Shown here: in pieces, positions 16,667 through 24,886 of the stretch | Position numbering within the stretch: the first letter of the stretch is position 1 | Layout: every line of letters begins with the position of its first letter | DNA from: Jiangella gansuensis DSM 44835 | GTDB lineage: Bacteria > Actinomycetota > Actinomycetes > Jiangellales > Jiangellaceae | Reading direction: 5' to 3' | Assembly (NCBI RefSeq): GCF_000515395.1 | Contig: NZ_KI911782.1 | Coordinates: 5,300,070 to 5,364,069, forward strand | Length of the DNA stretch: 64,000 nt | Made by a program: the position numbers and the translations under genes | The notes under the pieces: model-generated | Databases searched by the model: none | What the model was told of the DNA's origin: nothing | The model's input: only the letters and a program-made list of their open reading frames with translations

Positions 16667-17138
16667 CGTCGAACCCGTCGCCCAGTCGCTCGTCGTCGCC
16701 GCCGGCGATCACCGGATGGACCCAGAAGTGGTACTCATCGACGAGCTTGTTCTCCAGCAGCGTCTTGTCCGACGAGCCGGTGCCGAACTTCAGGATGTTC
16801 TCGCCGGGCTGCTCCTTCAGCGCGGCGACGCCATCGGCCAGGTCACCGTCGATGACGGTGCCGTTCCAGGACTGCTCGCCCTTCAAGGTCTGGGACGCGA
16901 CGTACTTGGGCAGCGCGTTGATGCGGTCGACGTAGGCGTCGCCGGCACCGGCCCGCATCGGCCAGACCTCGGCGAAGCTCTCGAAGGTGCGCCGCCCCAA
17001 CAGGAGAGCATCGGAGTCGAAGAGCAGCGTGGTGGCGTAGCCCGCGTGGTCCTCGTCCCAGTACGGCGCCCCCCACACGTGCGGGGCGCCGATGCTGCCG
17101 TCGAGAGCAACGAACGTCGATTCGATGAGCTTGCGCAT
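16593..17138 (-). CDS. Dihydrofolate reductase family protein (RibD C-terminal domain)
   Basis: A 181-residue protein of the YyaP/YwjB-like reductase group. It begins MRKLIESTFVALDGSIGAP, has DALLLGRRTFESFAEVWP and PKYVASQTL, and ends with the typical HPVIAGGDDERLGDG stretch. The ATG at 17138 has GGAGGA 4 nt upstream. It is a second, unrelated-in-position member of the same family as the gene at 7482. The function in the cell is not known; most relatives are NADPH-dependent reductases of undefined substrate. Its 3' end overlaps the SARP gene tail to tail. Confidence 0.88.
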   Translation of the reverse strand: MRKLIESTFVALDGSIGAPHVWGAPYWDEDHAGYATTLLFDSDALLLGRRTFESFAEVWPMRAGAGDAYVDRINALPKYVASQTLKGEQSWNGTVIDGDLADGVAALKEQPGENILKFGTGSSDKTLLENKLVDEYHFWVHPVIAGGDDERLGDGFDVSHLKLVDQKPFPSGIVVLVYAPK

Positions 17139-17235
17139 GATTCCTCCGGTGAATGGTCGGTGTTCCTGCTCGGGATACGGGTAACAATGACGGCGTCCGC
17201 TTACGGTTTTCTTCAGGTCCGCTTCAGGAGGCGAG

Positions 17236-17613
17236 ATGACCGAAGTGACCAGCATCGATGCATGGCTCGACAAGCTGCCTGAGGATCGGCGGCAGGAGGC
17301 GACGGCCCTGGCCGACCAGGTACGTGCCAGCCGTCCCGGGCTGGACGAGGCGGTCAAGTGGGGCCGGCTCACCTTCACCGCCGACGACAACTGGCACCAC
17401 TGGCTGTGCGCGGTGGCGGCGACGAAGCGGGCGGTCAACCTGACCTTCCACAAGGGCGTGCTGCTGGACGACCCGGCCGGACTGCTGGAGGGCTCCGGCC
17501 AGTACATCCGCACCGTCCCGTACGCCCGCGCCACGGCCGAGCCCGACGCCGTCGCCGCCCTGATCACGCAGGCCGTCAGCCGGCAGACCGAGATGCTCGA
17601 CGAAAAGGATTGA
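17236..17613 (+). CDS. DUF1801 domain protein
   Basis: A 125-residue protein of the DUF1801 (YdhG-like) family: SIDAWLDKLPEDRRQEATALADQVRASRPGLDEAVKWGRLTFTAD, then WLCAVAATKRAVNLTFHKG and GQYIRTVPY. The fold is compact alpha/beta and the biochemical role is unknown. The start has a clear AGGAGGCGAG ribosome binding site 1-9 nt upstream. It is divergent from the reductase at 17138 and followed 33 bp later by the GNAT gene, which has its own leaderless start signal. Confidence 0.85.
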   Translation: MTEVTSIDAWLDKLPEDRRQEATALADQVRASRPGLDEAVKWGRLTFTADDNWHHWLCAVAATKRAVNLTFHKGVLLDDPAGLLEGSGQYIRTVPYARATAEPDAVAALITQAVSRQTEMLDEKD

Positions 17614-17646
17614 GTGCCGGGCGGGCGCACCTGACACAATCCGTGC

Positions 17647-18426
17647 GTGTCCGAGAACCTGATCGTCGAACCGCTCGACCGCCGGCCCGAGCTCTCCGCC
17701 GTGGCGGACAAGCTGGAACACCTGTGGCCGCCGTTCATGCAGCAGGACCCGACGGCCAACCTGTACTACCCGGACGCCGAACGCAACCACCCCGAGCACG
17801 TGCTGGTCGCCTACGAACCGCCGGACGTGCCGGTGGCGCTGGCCTACACGGTGCCGTTCGCGTTCGGCACCGGACCGCGCACCGAACTCCCCGACGACGG
17901 GTGGGACGGCGTCATCCGGTGGGCCGCACAGGACCGAGACCGCGGCACCGCACCCACGCACGTCTCGGCACTGGAAATCTCCATCCGGCCGGACCGGCGC
18001 GGCCAGGGCCTCGCCGCCGTGATGCTGGCCGCGATGCACGAGAACGTCCGCCGGCTCGGCTTCACCGAACTGGTCGCGCCGGTCCGGCCCAGCGCGAAGC
18101 ACCAGGAGCCGCACACCCCGATGAGCGAGTACGCGTACCGGACCCGGCCGGACGGCCTGCCGGCCGACCCGTGGCTGCGGGTCCACGCCCGCGCCGGCGC
18201 CGAGATCGTCAAGGTGGCCCCGCGGTCCATGGTCATCCCCGGCACACTCGCGGACTGGCGGCGATGGACCGGACTGCCGTTCGACCGCTCCGGCGATGTC
18301 GTCGTCCCCAACGCCCTGGTGCCCGTCCACTGCAGCGTCGAGCACGACCACGTCGTCTACGTCGAACCGAACGTCTGGATGCGGCACGCCATCGCCCCGC
18401 ACCCCGTGAACACGGCCAGCGCCTAA
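17647..18426 (+). CDS. GNAT family N-acetyltransferase-like protein
   Basis: A 259-residue protein with one acetyl-CoA binding motif A of the GNAT type: HVSALEISIRPDRRGQGLAAVMLAAMHENVRRLGF, where RRGQGLA is the R-x-x-G-x-G/A loop. The C-terminal third (PDGLPADPWLRVHARAGAEIVKVAPRSMVIPGTL...) is longer than a minimal GNAT domain and resembles a group of actinobacterial acyltransferase-like proteins; the substrate is unknown. The start is a GTG with CACAAT ending 6 nt upstream and no ribosome binding site, so a leaderless mRNA is likely. Its TAA stop forms part of the -10 box of the next gene, tetR. Confidence 0.82.
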   Translation: MSENLIVEPLDRRPELSAVADKLEHLWPPFMQQDPTANLYYPDAERNHPEHVLVAYEPPDVPVALAYTVPFAFGTGPRTELPDDGWDGVIRWAAQDRDRGTAPTHVSALEISIRPDRRGQGLAAVMLAAMHENVRRLGFTELVAPVRPSAKHQEPHTPMSEYAYRTRPDGLPADPWLRVHARAGAEIVKVAPRSMVIPGTLADWRRWTGLPFDRSGDVVVPNALVPVHCSVEHDHVVYVEPNVWMRHAIAPHPVNTASA

Positions 18427-18436
18427 GCTCTGTTCC

Positions 18437-19021
18437 GTGGCCAAGGAAACCCTGCGCGAGCGCAAACAGCAGCGCACCAGGGAGTCCATCATCGACGCGG
18501 CCCACGCCCTGTTCGCCGAGCGCGGCTTCGACCACGTCACCGTCACCGACATCGCGGAGCGGGCCGAGGTGGGCCGCAGCACGTTCTTCCGCTACTTCGG
18601 CGACAAACAGGAGGTCGTGTTCGGCGACGACGGCGACGTCGACGCCCTTGTGGCGGCGGCCGCGGCGGCGCCGGCAGACCCGCCCGGCACGCTGGCCGAG
18701 GCACTGGTGCAGGTGCGCGCCCTGGTGGTGCCGTTCGTCGAGTCCGTCACCGCCCACCCCGAGCGCTACACCGCGCACGAGCGGCTGGTCGAACAGCACC
18801 CCGAGCTCCGCGCCCGCAGCCTGACCAAACAGCGCCGCTACGCCGACGCCATCACCCAGATCCTGACCCGCCGCGGCGCGGACCGGGCGACCGCGACACT
18901 CGCCGCGGAACTGGGGATGGCCTGCTACTTCGCCGCTCGCACCGTGGTCGACGACGACCCACGGCGGCTGCCGGGCGCCGTCGCCGTGGCATTCGACCGG
19001 CTAGCCGACCTCGACCCATGA
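18437..19021 (+). CDS. TetR family transcriptional regulator
   Basis: A 194-residue TetR-type repressor. The DNA-binding domain covers about residues 8-55 (RTRESIIDAAHALFAERGFDHVTVTDIAERAEVGRSTFFRYFGDKQEVVF); the ligand domain that follows is not assignable. The start is a GTG; TAAGCT (18424-18429) ends 7 nt upstream and overlaps the stop codon of the GNAT gene, so the gene can be transcribed from its own leaderless promoter inside the GNAT 3' end. A long hairpin begins within its stop codon and probably ends the transcript. Confidence 0.92.
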   Translation: MAKETLRERKQQRTRESIIDAAHALFAERGFDHVTVTDIAERAEVGRSTFFRYFGDKQEVVFGDDGDVDALVAAAAAAPADPPGTLAEALVQVRALVVPFVESVTAHPERYTAHERLVEQHPELRARSLTKQRRYADAITQILTRRGADRATATLAAELGMACYFAARTVVDDDPRRLPGAVAVAFDRLADLDP

Positions 19022-19070
19022 TCATCGGCGATCCGCCACGTCATGGCGGGGTGGATCGCCGATCATCATG
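19017..19070. repeat. Intergenic palindrome, family C copy 1 (overlaps tetR stop)
   Basis: Imperfect inverted repeat: left arm CATGATCATCGGCGATCC, right arm GGATCGCCGATCATCATG, with a GC-rich centre. The left arm contains the tetR stop codon. It separates the convergent tetR and 19079-19699 genes and may act as a bidirectional terminator. A close relative lies at 37795-37847. Confidence 0.75.
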
Positions 19071-19078
19071 GGGGATCG

Positions 19079-19699
19079 TCAGAGATCGGCCTGGTGGTAG
19101 GCCAGCTCGCCGTCGCGCGGAATCAGGTAGCCCGCCCACCGCTCTGCCGGCGGCTCCCCGTCCAGAGCCCGGGCCGTCGTGAGCCCGGCGACCTCGGGGC
19201 CGATCAGGCCCAGCCGGTAGGGCAGCTCCGCGTACACCCTGGCACCGATGCCGGCGAGCCAGCGGTCCAGCGGCCGCCGCCACAGCAACGAATCACCGCC
19301 GCGGAACGGGAACGCCGCACTGCGTGGCTCGGCCTGGTCCAGTGCCCCGACGGGGAGGAAGAAGACCAGCCAGTCGACGGCAGCGCGGCGGCCGCCACCC
19401 GCCGCGCGCATCCCCCTCAGCGCACGGACTCCGCACGCCACGGGCCGGCCCCGCGGCAACACCGTGCGGCCGGCCAGCCGCCCGTGCCGCAGGAGCGCGT
19501 CGAGCGTGCACGCGGACTCGACCACGGCATTCGCGGCGTCGTCGCTGATGCCGACGCAGTCCTCGACCCCGGCTGCCCGCCAGACCGCGTCGAGCCCGGC
19601 ACCGAGCCGATCATCGTCACGATCGCCCAGTTCGATGGCCAGTTCGTAGGCTCCGCCGAGCCACAGCGCCGGGTCGTGAAGATCGGTTGCGTCGGGCAC
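19079..19699 (-). CDS. Hypothetical protein
   Basis: A 206-residue protein with a GTG start, no recognisable domain, signal peptide or clear membrane segment. It opens with DPALWLGGAYELAIELGDRDD, a stretch resembling small actinobacterial proteins annotated only as hypothetical, and contains CVGISDDAANAVVES and PLDRWLAGIGARVYAELPYRLGLIGPEVAG. Codon use (GC-rich third positions) and the intact frame support a real gene. It is convergent with tetR and lies 69 bp after the start of the dehydrogenase gene upstream on the same strand, without shared signals. No function is proposed. Confidence 0.65.
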   Translation of the reverse strand: MPDATDLHDPALWLGGAYELAIELGDRDDDRLGAGLDAVWRAAGVEDCVGISDDAANAVVESACTLDALLRHGRLAGRTVLPRGRPVACGVRALRGMRAAGGGRRAAVDWLVFFLPVGALDQAEPRSAAFPFRGGDSLLWRRPLDRWLAGIGARVYAELPYRLGLIGPEVAGLTTARALDGEPPAERWAGYLIPRDGELAYHQADL

Positions 19700-19767
19700 G
19701 GCACCATCATCGCGGGTGTGCGTGCGCTTCGCCGCAGGTTTCGGACAACTCGGACCAACGGGGCCGG

Positions 19768-20805
19768 TTACTCGAGTGTGACCACGACCTTGATGTCGTC
19801 GTCACCCGGGTCCAGGGCTCCCGGTGCTTCGGCCAGCGGCACCCGGCGGGTCACGAGGCGGCCGAGCCAGTCCGGGTCGGCCGCGGCCAATGCGTCGGCC
19901 GCCGCCGACCAGTGCCGCAGGTTCGCGTTGACGGAGCCGAACAGGACGTCGTTCTCCATCACCATCTCGCGGTAGGCGGCCGCGGCCGGGCGCGATGGCC
20001 CGTACACGCCGGTGAGACAGACGATGCCGCACTTCGCGGTGTGGTCGATGGCCTCGTACACGAGCGCCGGCGCGCCCGTCGCCTCGATGACGATGTCCGG
20101 TGGCGCACCGGCTGCCGCGGCGGCCACGCCGTCGTGGTGATACGTCGCTCCGAGGGCGGCGACGGCGTCGGGTTTCGGCCCGTGATCCATAAGGTCGAGC
20201 ACGTGGACGTCGAGTCCGCGCTGCACGCCGAGCAGGGCGGCCAACAGGCCGATCGGACCGGCACCGGTGACCAGCACGGAACTCGGCTCGAACCAGGACC
20301 GCGCCCCGATCCGGTCGATCTGCTCCCACGCCTTGGCCACCACGCTGGCCGGCTCGAGGAGCATGCCCACCGGCTCCAGGCGCGGGTCGAGGCGGATCGC
20401 GTAGTCCGCTTCGACGCACCACGCCTCGCTCGCGAAACCGTGCAGGCCCTTGATGCCGTGTTCGGTGTAGCGGCCGTTGCGGCACATGTCGAACTCTCCG
20501 TGCGCGCAGGCGCCGCACGGAACCGGGTCGGGCCTGCGGACCACACCGGCCACGAGGTCGCCCGGGGCGAACCCGCTGCCGTCGGGCGCCTGCCGCACCC
20601 GGCCGAGCGACTCGTGCCCGATGACCAGCCGGTCGTGCCCGGGCGGCGCGGTGCCGAACGTGCCGGCGATGATCTCGGCATCGGTGCCGCAGATGCCGAC
20701 CGCCAGGCCGTCGACCAGCAGGTCACCGGCTCCAGGGATCGGATCGGGCAGCTCGGTGACCTGGACCGAGTCCGCGGTGTTCGGAAGGACGGTCAGGGCA
20801 TACAT
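19768..20805 (-). CDS. Glucose 1-dehydrogenase-like zinc-dependent MDR enzyme
   Basis: A 345-residue medium-chain dehydrogenase of the archaeal/actinobacterial glucose 1-dehydrogenase type. Features: GLAVGICGTDAEIIAG (catalytic Cys), VIGHESLGRV (GHE), PVPCGACAHGEFDMCRNG (Cys-rich zinc or remnant loop), GLHGFASEAW, LEPASVVAKAWEQ, the Rossmann VTGAGPIGLLAA and VFEATGAP-like IVIEATGAP. It would oxidise an aldose to its lactone with NAD(P), entering a non-phosphorylated Entner-Doudoroff-like route. The ATG at 20805 is chosen because TACGTT ends 6 nt upstream (leaderless pattern); a longer frame reaches 20874. No pathway partner is adjacent. Confidence 0.85.
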   Translation of the reverse strand: MYALTVLPNTADSVQVTELPDPIPGAGDLLVDGLAVGICGTDAEIIAGTFGTAPPGHDRLVIGHESLGRVRQAPDGSGFAPGDLVAGVVRRPDPVPCGACAHGEFDMCRNGRYTEHGIKGLHGFASEAWCVEADYAIRLDPRLEPVGMLLEPASVVAKAWEQIDRIGARSWFEPSSVLVTGAGPIGLLAALLGVQRGLDVHVLDLMDHGPKPDAVAALGATYHHDGVAAAAAGAPPDIVIEATGAPALVYEAIDHTAKCGIVCLTGVYGPSRPAAAAYREMVMENDVLFGSVNANLRHWSAAADALAAADPDWLGRLVTRRVPLAEAPGALDPGDDDIKVVVTLE

Positions 20806-20925
20806 GCCGGTAACGTACCCGTCCTGCCGGTATCGATGACCGAATGCCGGCGACCACGGACCGCGCGGCCTCATCGTGGGTTCGACGGGGTTGGCGAAGC
20901 TGCGTGCCGCCCACGCCGCCGTGCC

Positions 20926-21927
20926 TCAGGGCCGCGGCGGGCCGCTTCCCACACCGTGGACGCTGAGCGCCGCCGCGATGTCGTCGAGGTCGGTGCTGTC
21001 GAGCTCCAGGTCCGCGGCCGGCAGCCAGGCGTCGATCTGGCCGGGGCGGCGCGCTCCGACGATGGCGCCGCTGACCCCGGAGAACGAGAGCGTCCAAGCG
21101 ACGGCGAGGGCAGCGACGGAGACGTCCTTGCGCTCGGCGACCGGGCGCAGCGCGTCCACCAGCGCGAGGTTACGACGCAGTCCGTCGCCGGTGAAGTCCG
21201 CGCTGCGGCTACGCCAGTCGTCGCTGCCGAGGGCGGCGGCGCGCTGTTCACTGAACGCGCCGGTGAGCAGTCCGGACGCCATCGGGCTGTAGACGATGAC
21301 GCCGGTGTCGTGCTCTGCTGCCCACGGGATGACGTCGCCGGCGGCGTCTCGCCGGATCAGGTTGAACGGCGGCTGCAGCGAGTCGACGTGGCCGATCGAC
21401 TCCGCGGTTTCCAGCTGCTGCACGCCGTGGTTGGACAAGCCGACGGCACGGACCTTGCCCTCGTCGAGGAGGTCCTGGAACGTCTGCCAGTACTCCTCGA
21501 CCGGGGTGCCGTCCTCGGCCGGCCAGTGCATCTGGAACAGGTCGATGCGCTCGACCTCGAGGCGGCGCAACGAGCTCTCGACATCGCGGCGCAAGCTGGC
21601 TGCCGCGCCCACCCGGCGCGACGGCCGCTGCCGGTCCGCCTCGTCCCAGACCAGGCCGCCCTTGGTGAACACATAGGGCCGGTCGGCCGCCGGGAGGTCC
21701 TTCAGCGCCCGCGCGACCACCTCCTCGGAATGGCCGAGCCCGTACACCGCGGCGGTGTCGATCCAGTTGATGCCGGCCTCGACGGCGTACCGGATGGCCG
21801 CGACGGATTCGGCGTCGTCCTGCTCGCCCCAGGCGAATGCCCAGTCGCCACCGCCGATGGCCCAGGCTCCGAACCCGACGCGGGTGATGGACATGTCAGT
21901 GCGGCCCAGTGGTGCGGTCTTCAGCAT
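20926..21927 (-). CDS. Aldo/keto reductase
   Basis: A 333-residue NADPH-dependent (alpha/beta)8 barrel reductase. Active-site residues are visible in order: Asp and Tyr in INWIDTAAVYGLGHSEE, Lys in YVFTKGG, and His in LFQMHWP; the C-terminal nucleotide-binding part includes GAIVGARRPGQIDAW. The sequence resembles the YccK/IolS-type general stress AKRs that reduce carbonyl compounds. The ATG at 21927 has AGGAAG 9 nt upstream; a longer open frame to 22002 is not needed. The gene stands alone between the glucose dehydrogenase-like gene and dinB; the 191 bp up to dinB hold no feature I can name. Confidence 0.92.
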   Translation of the reverse strand: MLKTAPLGRTDMSITRVGFGAWAIGGGDWAFAWGEQDDAESVAAIRYAVEAGINWIDTAAVYGLGHSEEVVARALKDLPAADRPYVFTKGGLVWDEADRQRPSRRVGAAASLRRDVESSLRRLEVERIDLFQMHWPAEDGTPVEEYWQTFQDLLDEGKVRAVGLSNHGVQQLETAESIGHVDSLQPPFNLIRRDAAGDVIPWAAEHDTGVIVYSPMASGLLTGAFSEQRAAALGSDDWRSRSADFTGDGLRRNLALVDALRPVAERKDVSVAALAVAWTLSFSGVSGAIVGARRPGQIDAWLPAADLELDSTDLDDIAAALSVHGVGSGPPRP

Positions 21928-22118
21928 GTGTGTCGTCTTCCTGCCGGCTCGGGTGTTCACGGTCGAGTGCCCCGACCCAGCATCCGGCGCGGCCGGCGAC
22001 ACTGTCCAACCGCGAGGATCGATCGGATTGTGCGCTGCCGAAGCTCAATCGGGCGGACACGCCGAACGCGTCGCCGGCACCATCGGCCACGCCGGGGCGA
22101 CCTCGTCGTCGAGACCCC

Positions 22119-23315
22119 TCAGTCGGGCAGCATCGGGACGGTGATGCCCTGGTCGCGCCCGAGCAGCACCGCCCGGGTGACGGACTTGGAACCGAACCGG
22201 TCGCGCACGTCGTCGAGGGTGGCGTCGAGGGCACCGTGCGGGTGGCGGTCGAACGGAAGCGGCAACTGGACGGCGGCATCGTCGTCGAGGTTCGAGAGTG
22301 CCACCCCGACCAGCGTGAGCCCGCGCCGGTCGATGGCCGGCCGCGCACCCGCCAGAAGAGCCCGCGCGACCGTGAGCAGTTGCCCGGTGTGAGCGGTGGC
22401 CTCGGTGAGCGTGTGCGACCGGGTGGCGCGCGTGTAGTCGTCGAACCGCAGCCGCAACACGACGGTTCGGCACACGCGGCTGCCCGCCCGCAGCCGCCGC
22501 GCGACCCGGTCGATGAGCCCCACCACCACAGCATCGAGTTCCGCCGCGGACCTGGGCCGGTGCCCGAGCGCGTGCTGCGACCCGATGGACCGACGCCGCC
22601 GCCCCACCTCGACGTGGCGCGGATCGCGGCCGGTGGCGAGCGCGTGCAGGTGCCGGCCGGCCGCGCCGCCCAGAATGGCGACCAGCGACTTCTCCGCCAG
22701 CCGGGCGACGTCGCCGACGGTGAGGATGCCGCGCTGTCGCAGCTTGACCGCCGTCTTCTCACCCACACCCCACAGCCGCTCGATGGGCAGCGGATGCAGG
22801 AAGTCGAGCTCGCGCTCGGGCTCGACGACCAGGAGACCGTCGGGCTTGGCGACCGCACTCGCGACCTTGGCCAGGAACTTGGTGCGTGCCACCCCGACGG
22901 TGATGGGCAACCCGACCTGCTCCATGACGTCGTGCCGCAGCTGGGCGGCGATCTGCGGCGGCGGACCGCAGATGCGCAACAAGCCGCCGACGTCGAGGAA
23001 CGCTTCGTCGATGGAGAGTCCCTCGACCACCGGGGTGGTGCGCCTGAACACGTCGAACACCGCGGCGCTGGCGTCGGCGTATGCGGACATGCGCGGCGAC
23101 ACCACGACGGCCTCCGGACACAGCCGCCGGGCCTGCCGCCCGCCCATGGCCGTGCGCACGCCGCGCGCCTTCGCCTCGTAGCTGGCGGCGAGCACGACGC
23201 CCATGCCGACGATGACCGGCCGACCGCGCAGGTCAGGATCGTCCCGCTGCTCGACCGACGCGTAGAAGGCGTCGAGATCGGCATGCAGAATGGTCGCCCC
23301 ACTCGCCACGAACAC
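22119..23315 (-). CDS. dinB: DNA polymerase IV
   Basis: A 398-residue Y-family translesion polymerase. Catalytic motifs are ILHADLDAFYASVEQ (first metal aspartate) and VEGLSIDEAFLDVGG (Asp-Glu pair); the thumb helix-hairpin-helix region is IERLWGVGEKTAVKLRQRGILTVGDVA, and the C-terminal little-finger domain follows. It ends PMLPD and lacks an obvious QL[SD]LF beta-clamp motif at the very end. The start is a GTG placed inside a LexA-type box with a -10-like TTATGC/GATTAT just upstream and no ribosome binding site, implying leaderless, damage-inducible expression. It is transcribed alone. Confidence 0.95.
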   Translation of the reverse strand: MFVASGATILHADLDAFYASVEQRDDPDLRGRPVIVGMGVVLAASYEAKARGVRTAMGGRQARRLCPEAVVVSPRMSAYADASAAVFDVFRRTTPVVEGLSIDEAFLDVGGLLRICGPPPQIAAQLRHDVMEQVGLPITVGVARTKFLAKVASAVAKPDGLLVVEPERELDFLHPLPIERLWGVGEKTAVKLRQRGILTVGDVARLAEKSLVAILGGAAGRHLHALATGRDPRHVEVGRRRRSIGSQHALGHRPRSAAELDAVVVGLIDRVARRLRAGSRVCRTVVLRLRFDDYTRATRSHTLTEATAHTGQLLTVARALLAGARPAIDRRGLTLVGVALSNLDDDAAVQLPLPFDRHPHGALDATLDDVRDRFGSKSVTRAVLLGRDQGITVPMLPD

Positions 23316-23322
23316 ATGTTCG
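23309..23322 (-). promoter_or_regulatory. LexA (SOS) box over the dinB start codon
   Basis: The minus strand reads CGAACATGTGTTCG, matching the Gram-positive LexA consensus CGAACRNRYGTTYC at 13 of 14 positions. It covers the GTG start codon (23315-23313), so LexA bound here would sit at the transcription start of a leaderless dinB mRNA. Confidence 0.8.
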
Positions 23323-23363
23323 CATAATCACTATCAAAAGCCAAGACCGCAACCCGCCTCATG

Positions 23364-23443
23364 CGAAATGATCACGTCCGGCATGGGTGCTCACGCTCCC
23401 CCAGCCATACTTGCCTGCCGACGCGGGAGGACGCCTGGTGGTG
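23364..23443 (+). repeat. Dispersed ~80-bp repeat, family A copy 1
   Basis: Begins GCGAAATGATCACGTC, continues through CATGGGTGC and TTGCCTG, and ends CGCCTGGTGG. It lies in the divergent region between dinB and the regulator at 23494. Its internal hairpin is less perfect than in copies 3 and 5. The same order of blocks occurs at 26231, 33897, 43707 and 62476. Confidence 0.85.
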
Positions 23444-23471
23444 GCCCTCATCCGACAACTCCAGTGGCCTT

Positions 23472-23487
23472 GACAAAAACTTTTGTC
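23472..23487. promoter_or_regulatory. Probable operator of the ArsR-type regulator
   Basis: GACAAAA (23472-23478) and TTTTGTC (23481-23487) form an exact 7-bp inverted repeat with a 2-bp spacer. It ends 6 bp before the ATG at 23494 and overlaps a TTGACA (23470-23475). An AT-rich dyad of this kind in front of an ArsR-type gene is a likely autoregulatory site. Confidence 0.65.
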
Positions 23488-23493
23488 GGTGAG

Positions 23494-24105
23494 ATGGTTC
23501 TCGGCATGCAGGACGTCGCAGTGATCGAAGACCCAGCCGCCGCCGAGGCGTCGCTGGACCCCATGCGCACCCGGCTCCTGGCCGCGCTCAACGAGCCCGG
23601 CTCGGCCACCATGCTCGCCGCCCGCGTCGGCCTGCCCCGGCAGAAGGTCAACTACCATCTGCGCACTCTCGAGCGGCACGGCCTGGTCGAGCTGGTCGAG
23701 GAGCGCCGGAAGGGCAACGTCACCGAACGGGTGCTGCGGGCCACGGCAGCGTCGTACGTCATCTCGCCGGTGGCGTTGGCCGCCATCCAGCCCGACCCGG
23801 CTCGCTCCCCGGACAAGCTGTCGGCGCGGTGGCTACTGGCCCTGGCCTCCCGGCTGGTCCGGGACGTCGGCCTGCTGATCACCGCGTCCACGAAAGCCCG
23901 CAAGCGGGTGGCCACGTTCGCCGTCGACGGCGAGGTGCGCTTCGCCTCCGCGGCCGACCGCGCCGCCTTCGCCGAGGAGCTCGCCGGCGCGGTCACGCAG
24001 CTGGTGTCCAAGTACCACGACGAGTCCGCCCCGGGCGGGCGCACGCACCGCGTCGTCGTCGCCGTCCATCCCAGCGTCGGCGCCGCCGAGCCGAAGGAGT
24101 CCTGA
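23494..24105 (+). CDS. ArsR-type helix-turn-helix regulator
   Basis: A protein of about 203 residues (199 if it starts at the ATG at 23506). The winged helix spans MRTRLLAALNEPGSATMLAARVGLPRQKVNYHLRTLERHGLVELVEERRKGNVTERVLRATA. The C-terminal half is a helical region of the type found in regulators paired with SRPBCC proteins. Only 1 nt separates its stop from the SRPBCC gene, so they are cotranscribed. In many bacteria such pairs control a small stress or detoxification operon; the signal is unknown. GGTGAG lies directly before the ATG at 23494. Confidence 0.87.
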   Translation: MVLGMQDVAVIEDPAAAEASLDPMRTRLLAALNEPGSATMLAARVGLPRQKVNYHLRTLERHGLVELVEERRKGNVTERVLRATAASYVISPVALAAIQPDPARSPDKLSARWLLALASRLVRDVGLLITASTKARKRVATFAVDGEVRFASAADRAAFAEELAGAVTQLVSKYHDESAPGGRTHRVVVAVHPSVGAAEPKES

Positions 24106-24106
24106 C

Positions 24107-24847
24107 ATGGGTCACCGATTCGAGTCCGGCGACGAGGTCACGCTCGACGCCACGCCCGAGGAGATCTGGGCCGCGATCGCCACCGGCCCCGGCATCGACT
24201 CGTGGTTCATGGGCCGCAATGACGTCGACGGTGGCGAGGGCGGCACCGTCCGGACGGCCTTCGGCGGCTACACCCCCGAGTACTCCGTCACCTCGTGGGA
24301 GCCGCAACGGCGGCTGGCCTACACCTCCGGCAGCGCGCCGGACGGCCGATTCGTCGCCTACGAGTTCCTGATCGAGGGACGCGACCAGGGCAGCACGTCG
24401 CTGTGCATCGTCACCAGCGGCTTCCTCCCCGGCGACGACTGGGAGGACGAGTTCGACGCCATGACCAAGGGCAACGCGATGTTCTTCCGCACCCTGGCTG
24501 AGTACCTCTCCCACTTCGCCGGCCGGATCGCCACGCCGGTCACCGCCTTCGGGCCTCCGGTGGCCGACTGGGAGGCCGCATGGTCCGCGCTGCATGCCGA
24601 ACTGGGCCTGCCCGAATCCGGTGTCACCGCCGGTGACGGTGCCCGGTTGCGGATGGACGGCGCGGAGCTCACCGGAACGGTCTACTACGTCAACGCCCAC
24701 ACGCTCGGCATCCGCACGGACGACGCGCTGTTCCGGTTCCTCAAGGGCTTCCGCGGTCCCATGATCGCCTCCCATCACGTCTTCGCCGACGCCGCCCGCC
24801 ATTCCGACACGGCCTGGCGGACCTGGCTGACTCGCGTCTTCAGCTGA
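24107..24847 (+). CDS. SRPBCC (AHSA1/START-like) domain protein
   Basis: A 246-residue protein whose first 150 residues match the SRPBCC/AHSA1 fold: DEVTLDATPEEIWAAIATGPGIDSWFMGRN, GGTVRTAFGGYTPEYSVTSWEPQRRLAYTSG, and GWEDEFDAMTKGNAMFFRTLAEYLSHFAGR-like C-terminal helix (actual GDDWEDEFDAMTKGNAMFF). The final 90 residues form a second, shorter SRPBCC-like or dimerisation region. These proteins bind hydrophobic ligands; the ligand is unknown. It is tightly coupled to the ArsR-type regulator upstream and followed by an alpha/beta hydrolase 39 bp downstream. Confidence 0.85.
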   Translation: MGHRFESGDEVTLDATPEEIWAAIATGPGIDSWFMGRNDVDGGEGGTVRTAFGGYTPEYSVTSWEPQRRLAYTSGSAPDGRFVAYEFLIEGRDQGSTSLCIVTSGFLPGDDWEDEFDAMTKGNAMFFRTLAEYLSHFAGRIATPVTAFGPPVADWEAAWSALHAELGLPESGVTAGDGARLRMDGAELTGTVYYVNAHTLGIRTDDALFRFLKGFRGPMIASHHVFADAARHSDTAWRTWLTRVFS

Positions 24848-24886
24848 CCCCGACCCGACGACCACTCACGAGACCGGAGAACCCTC

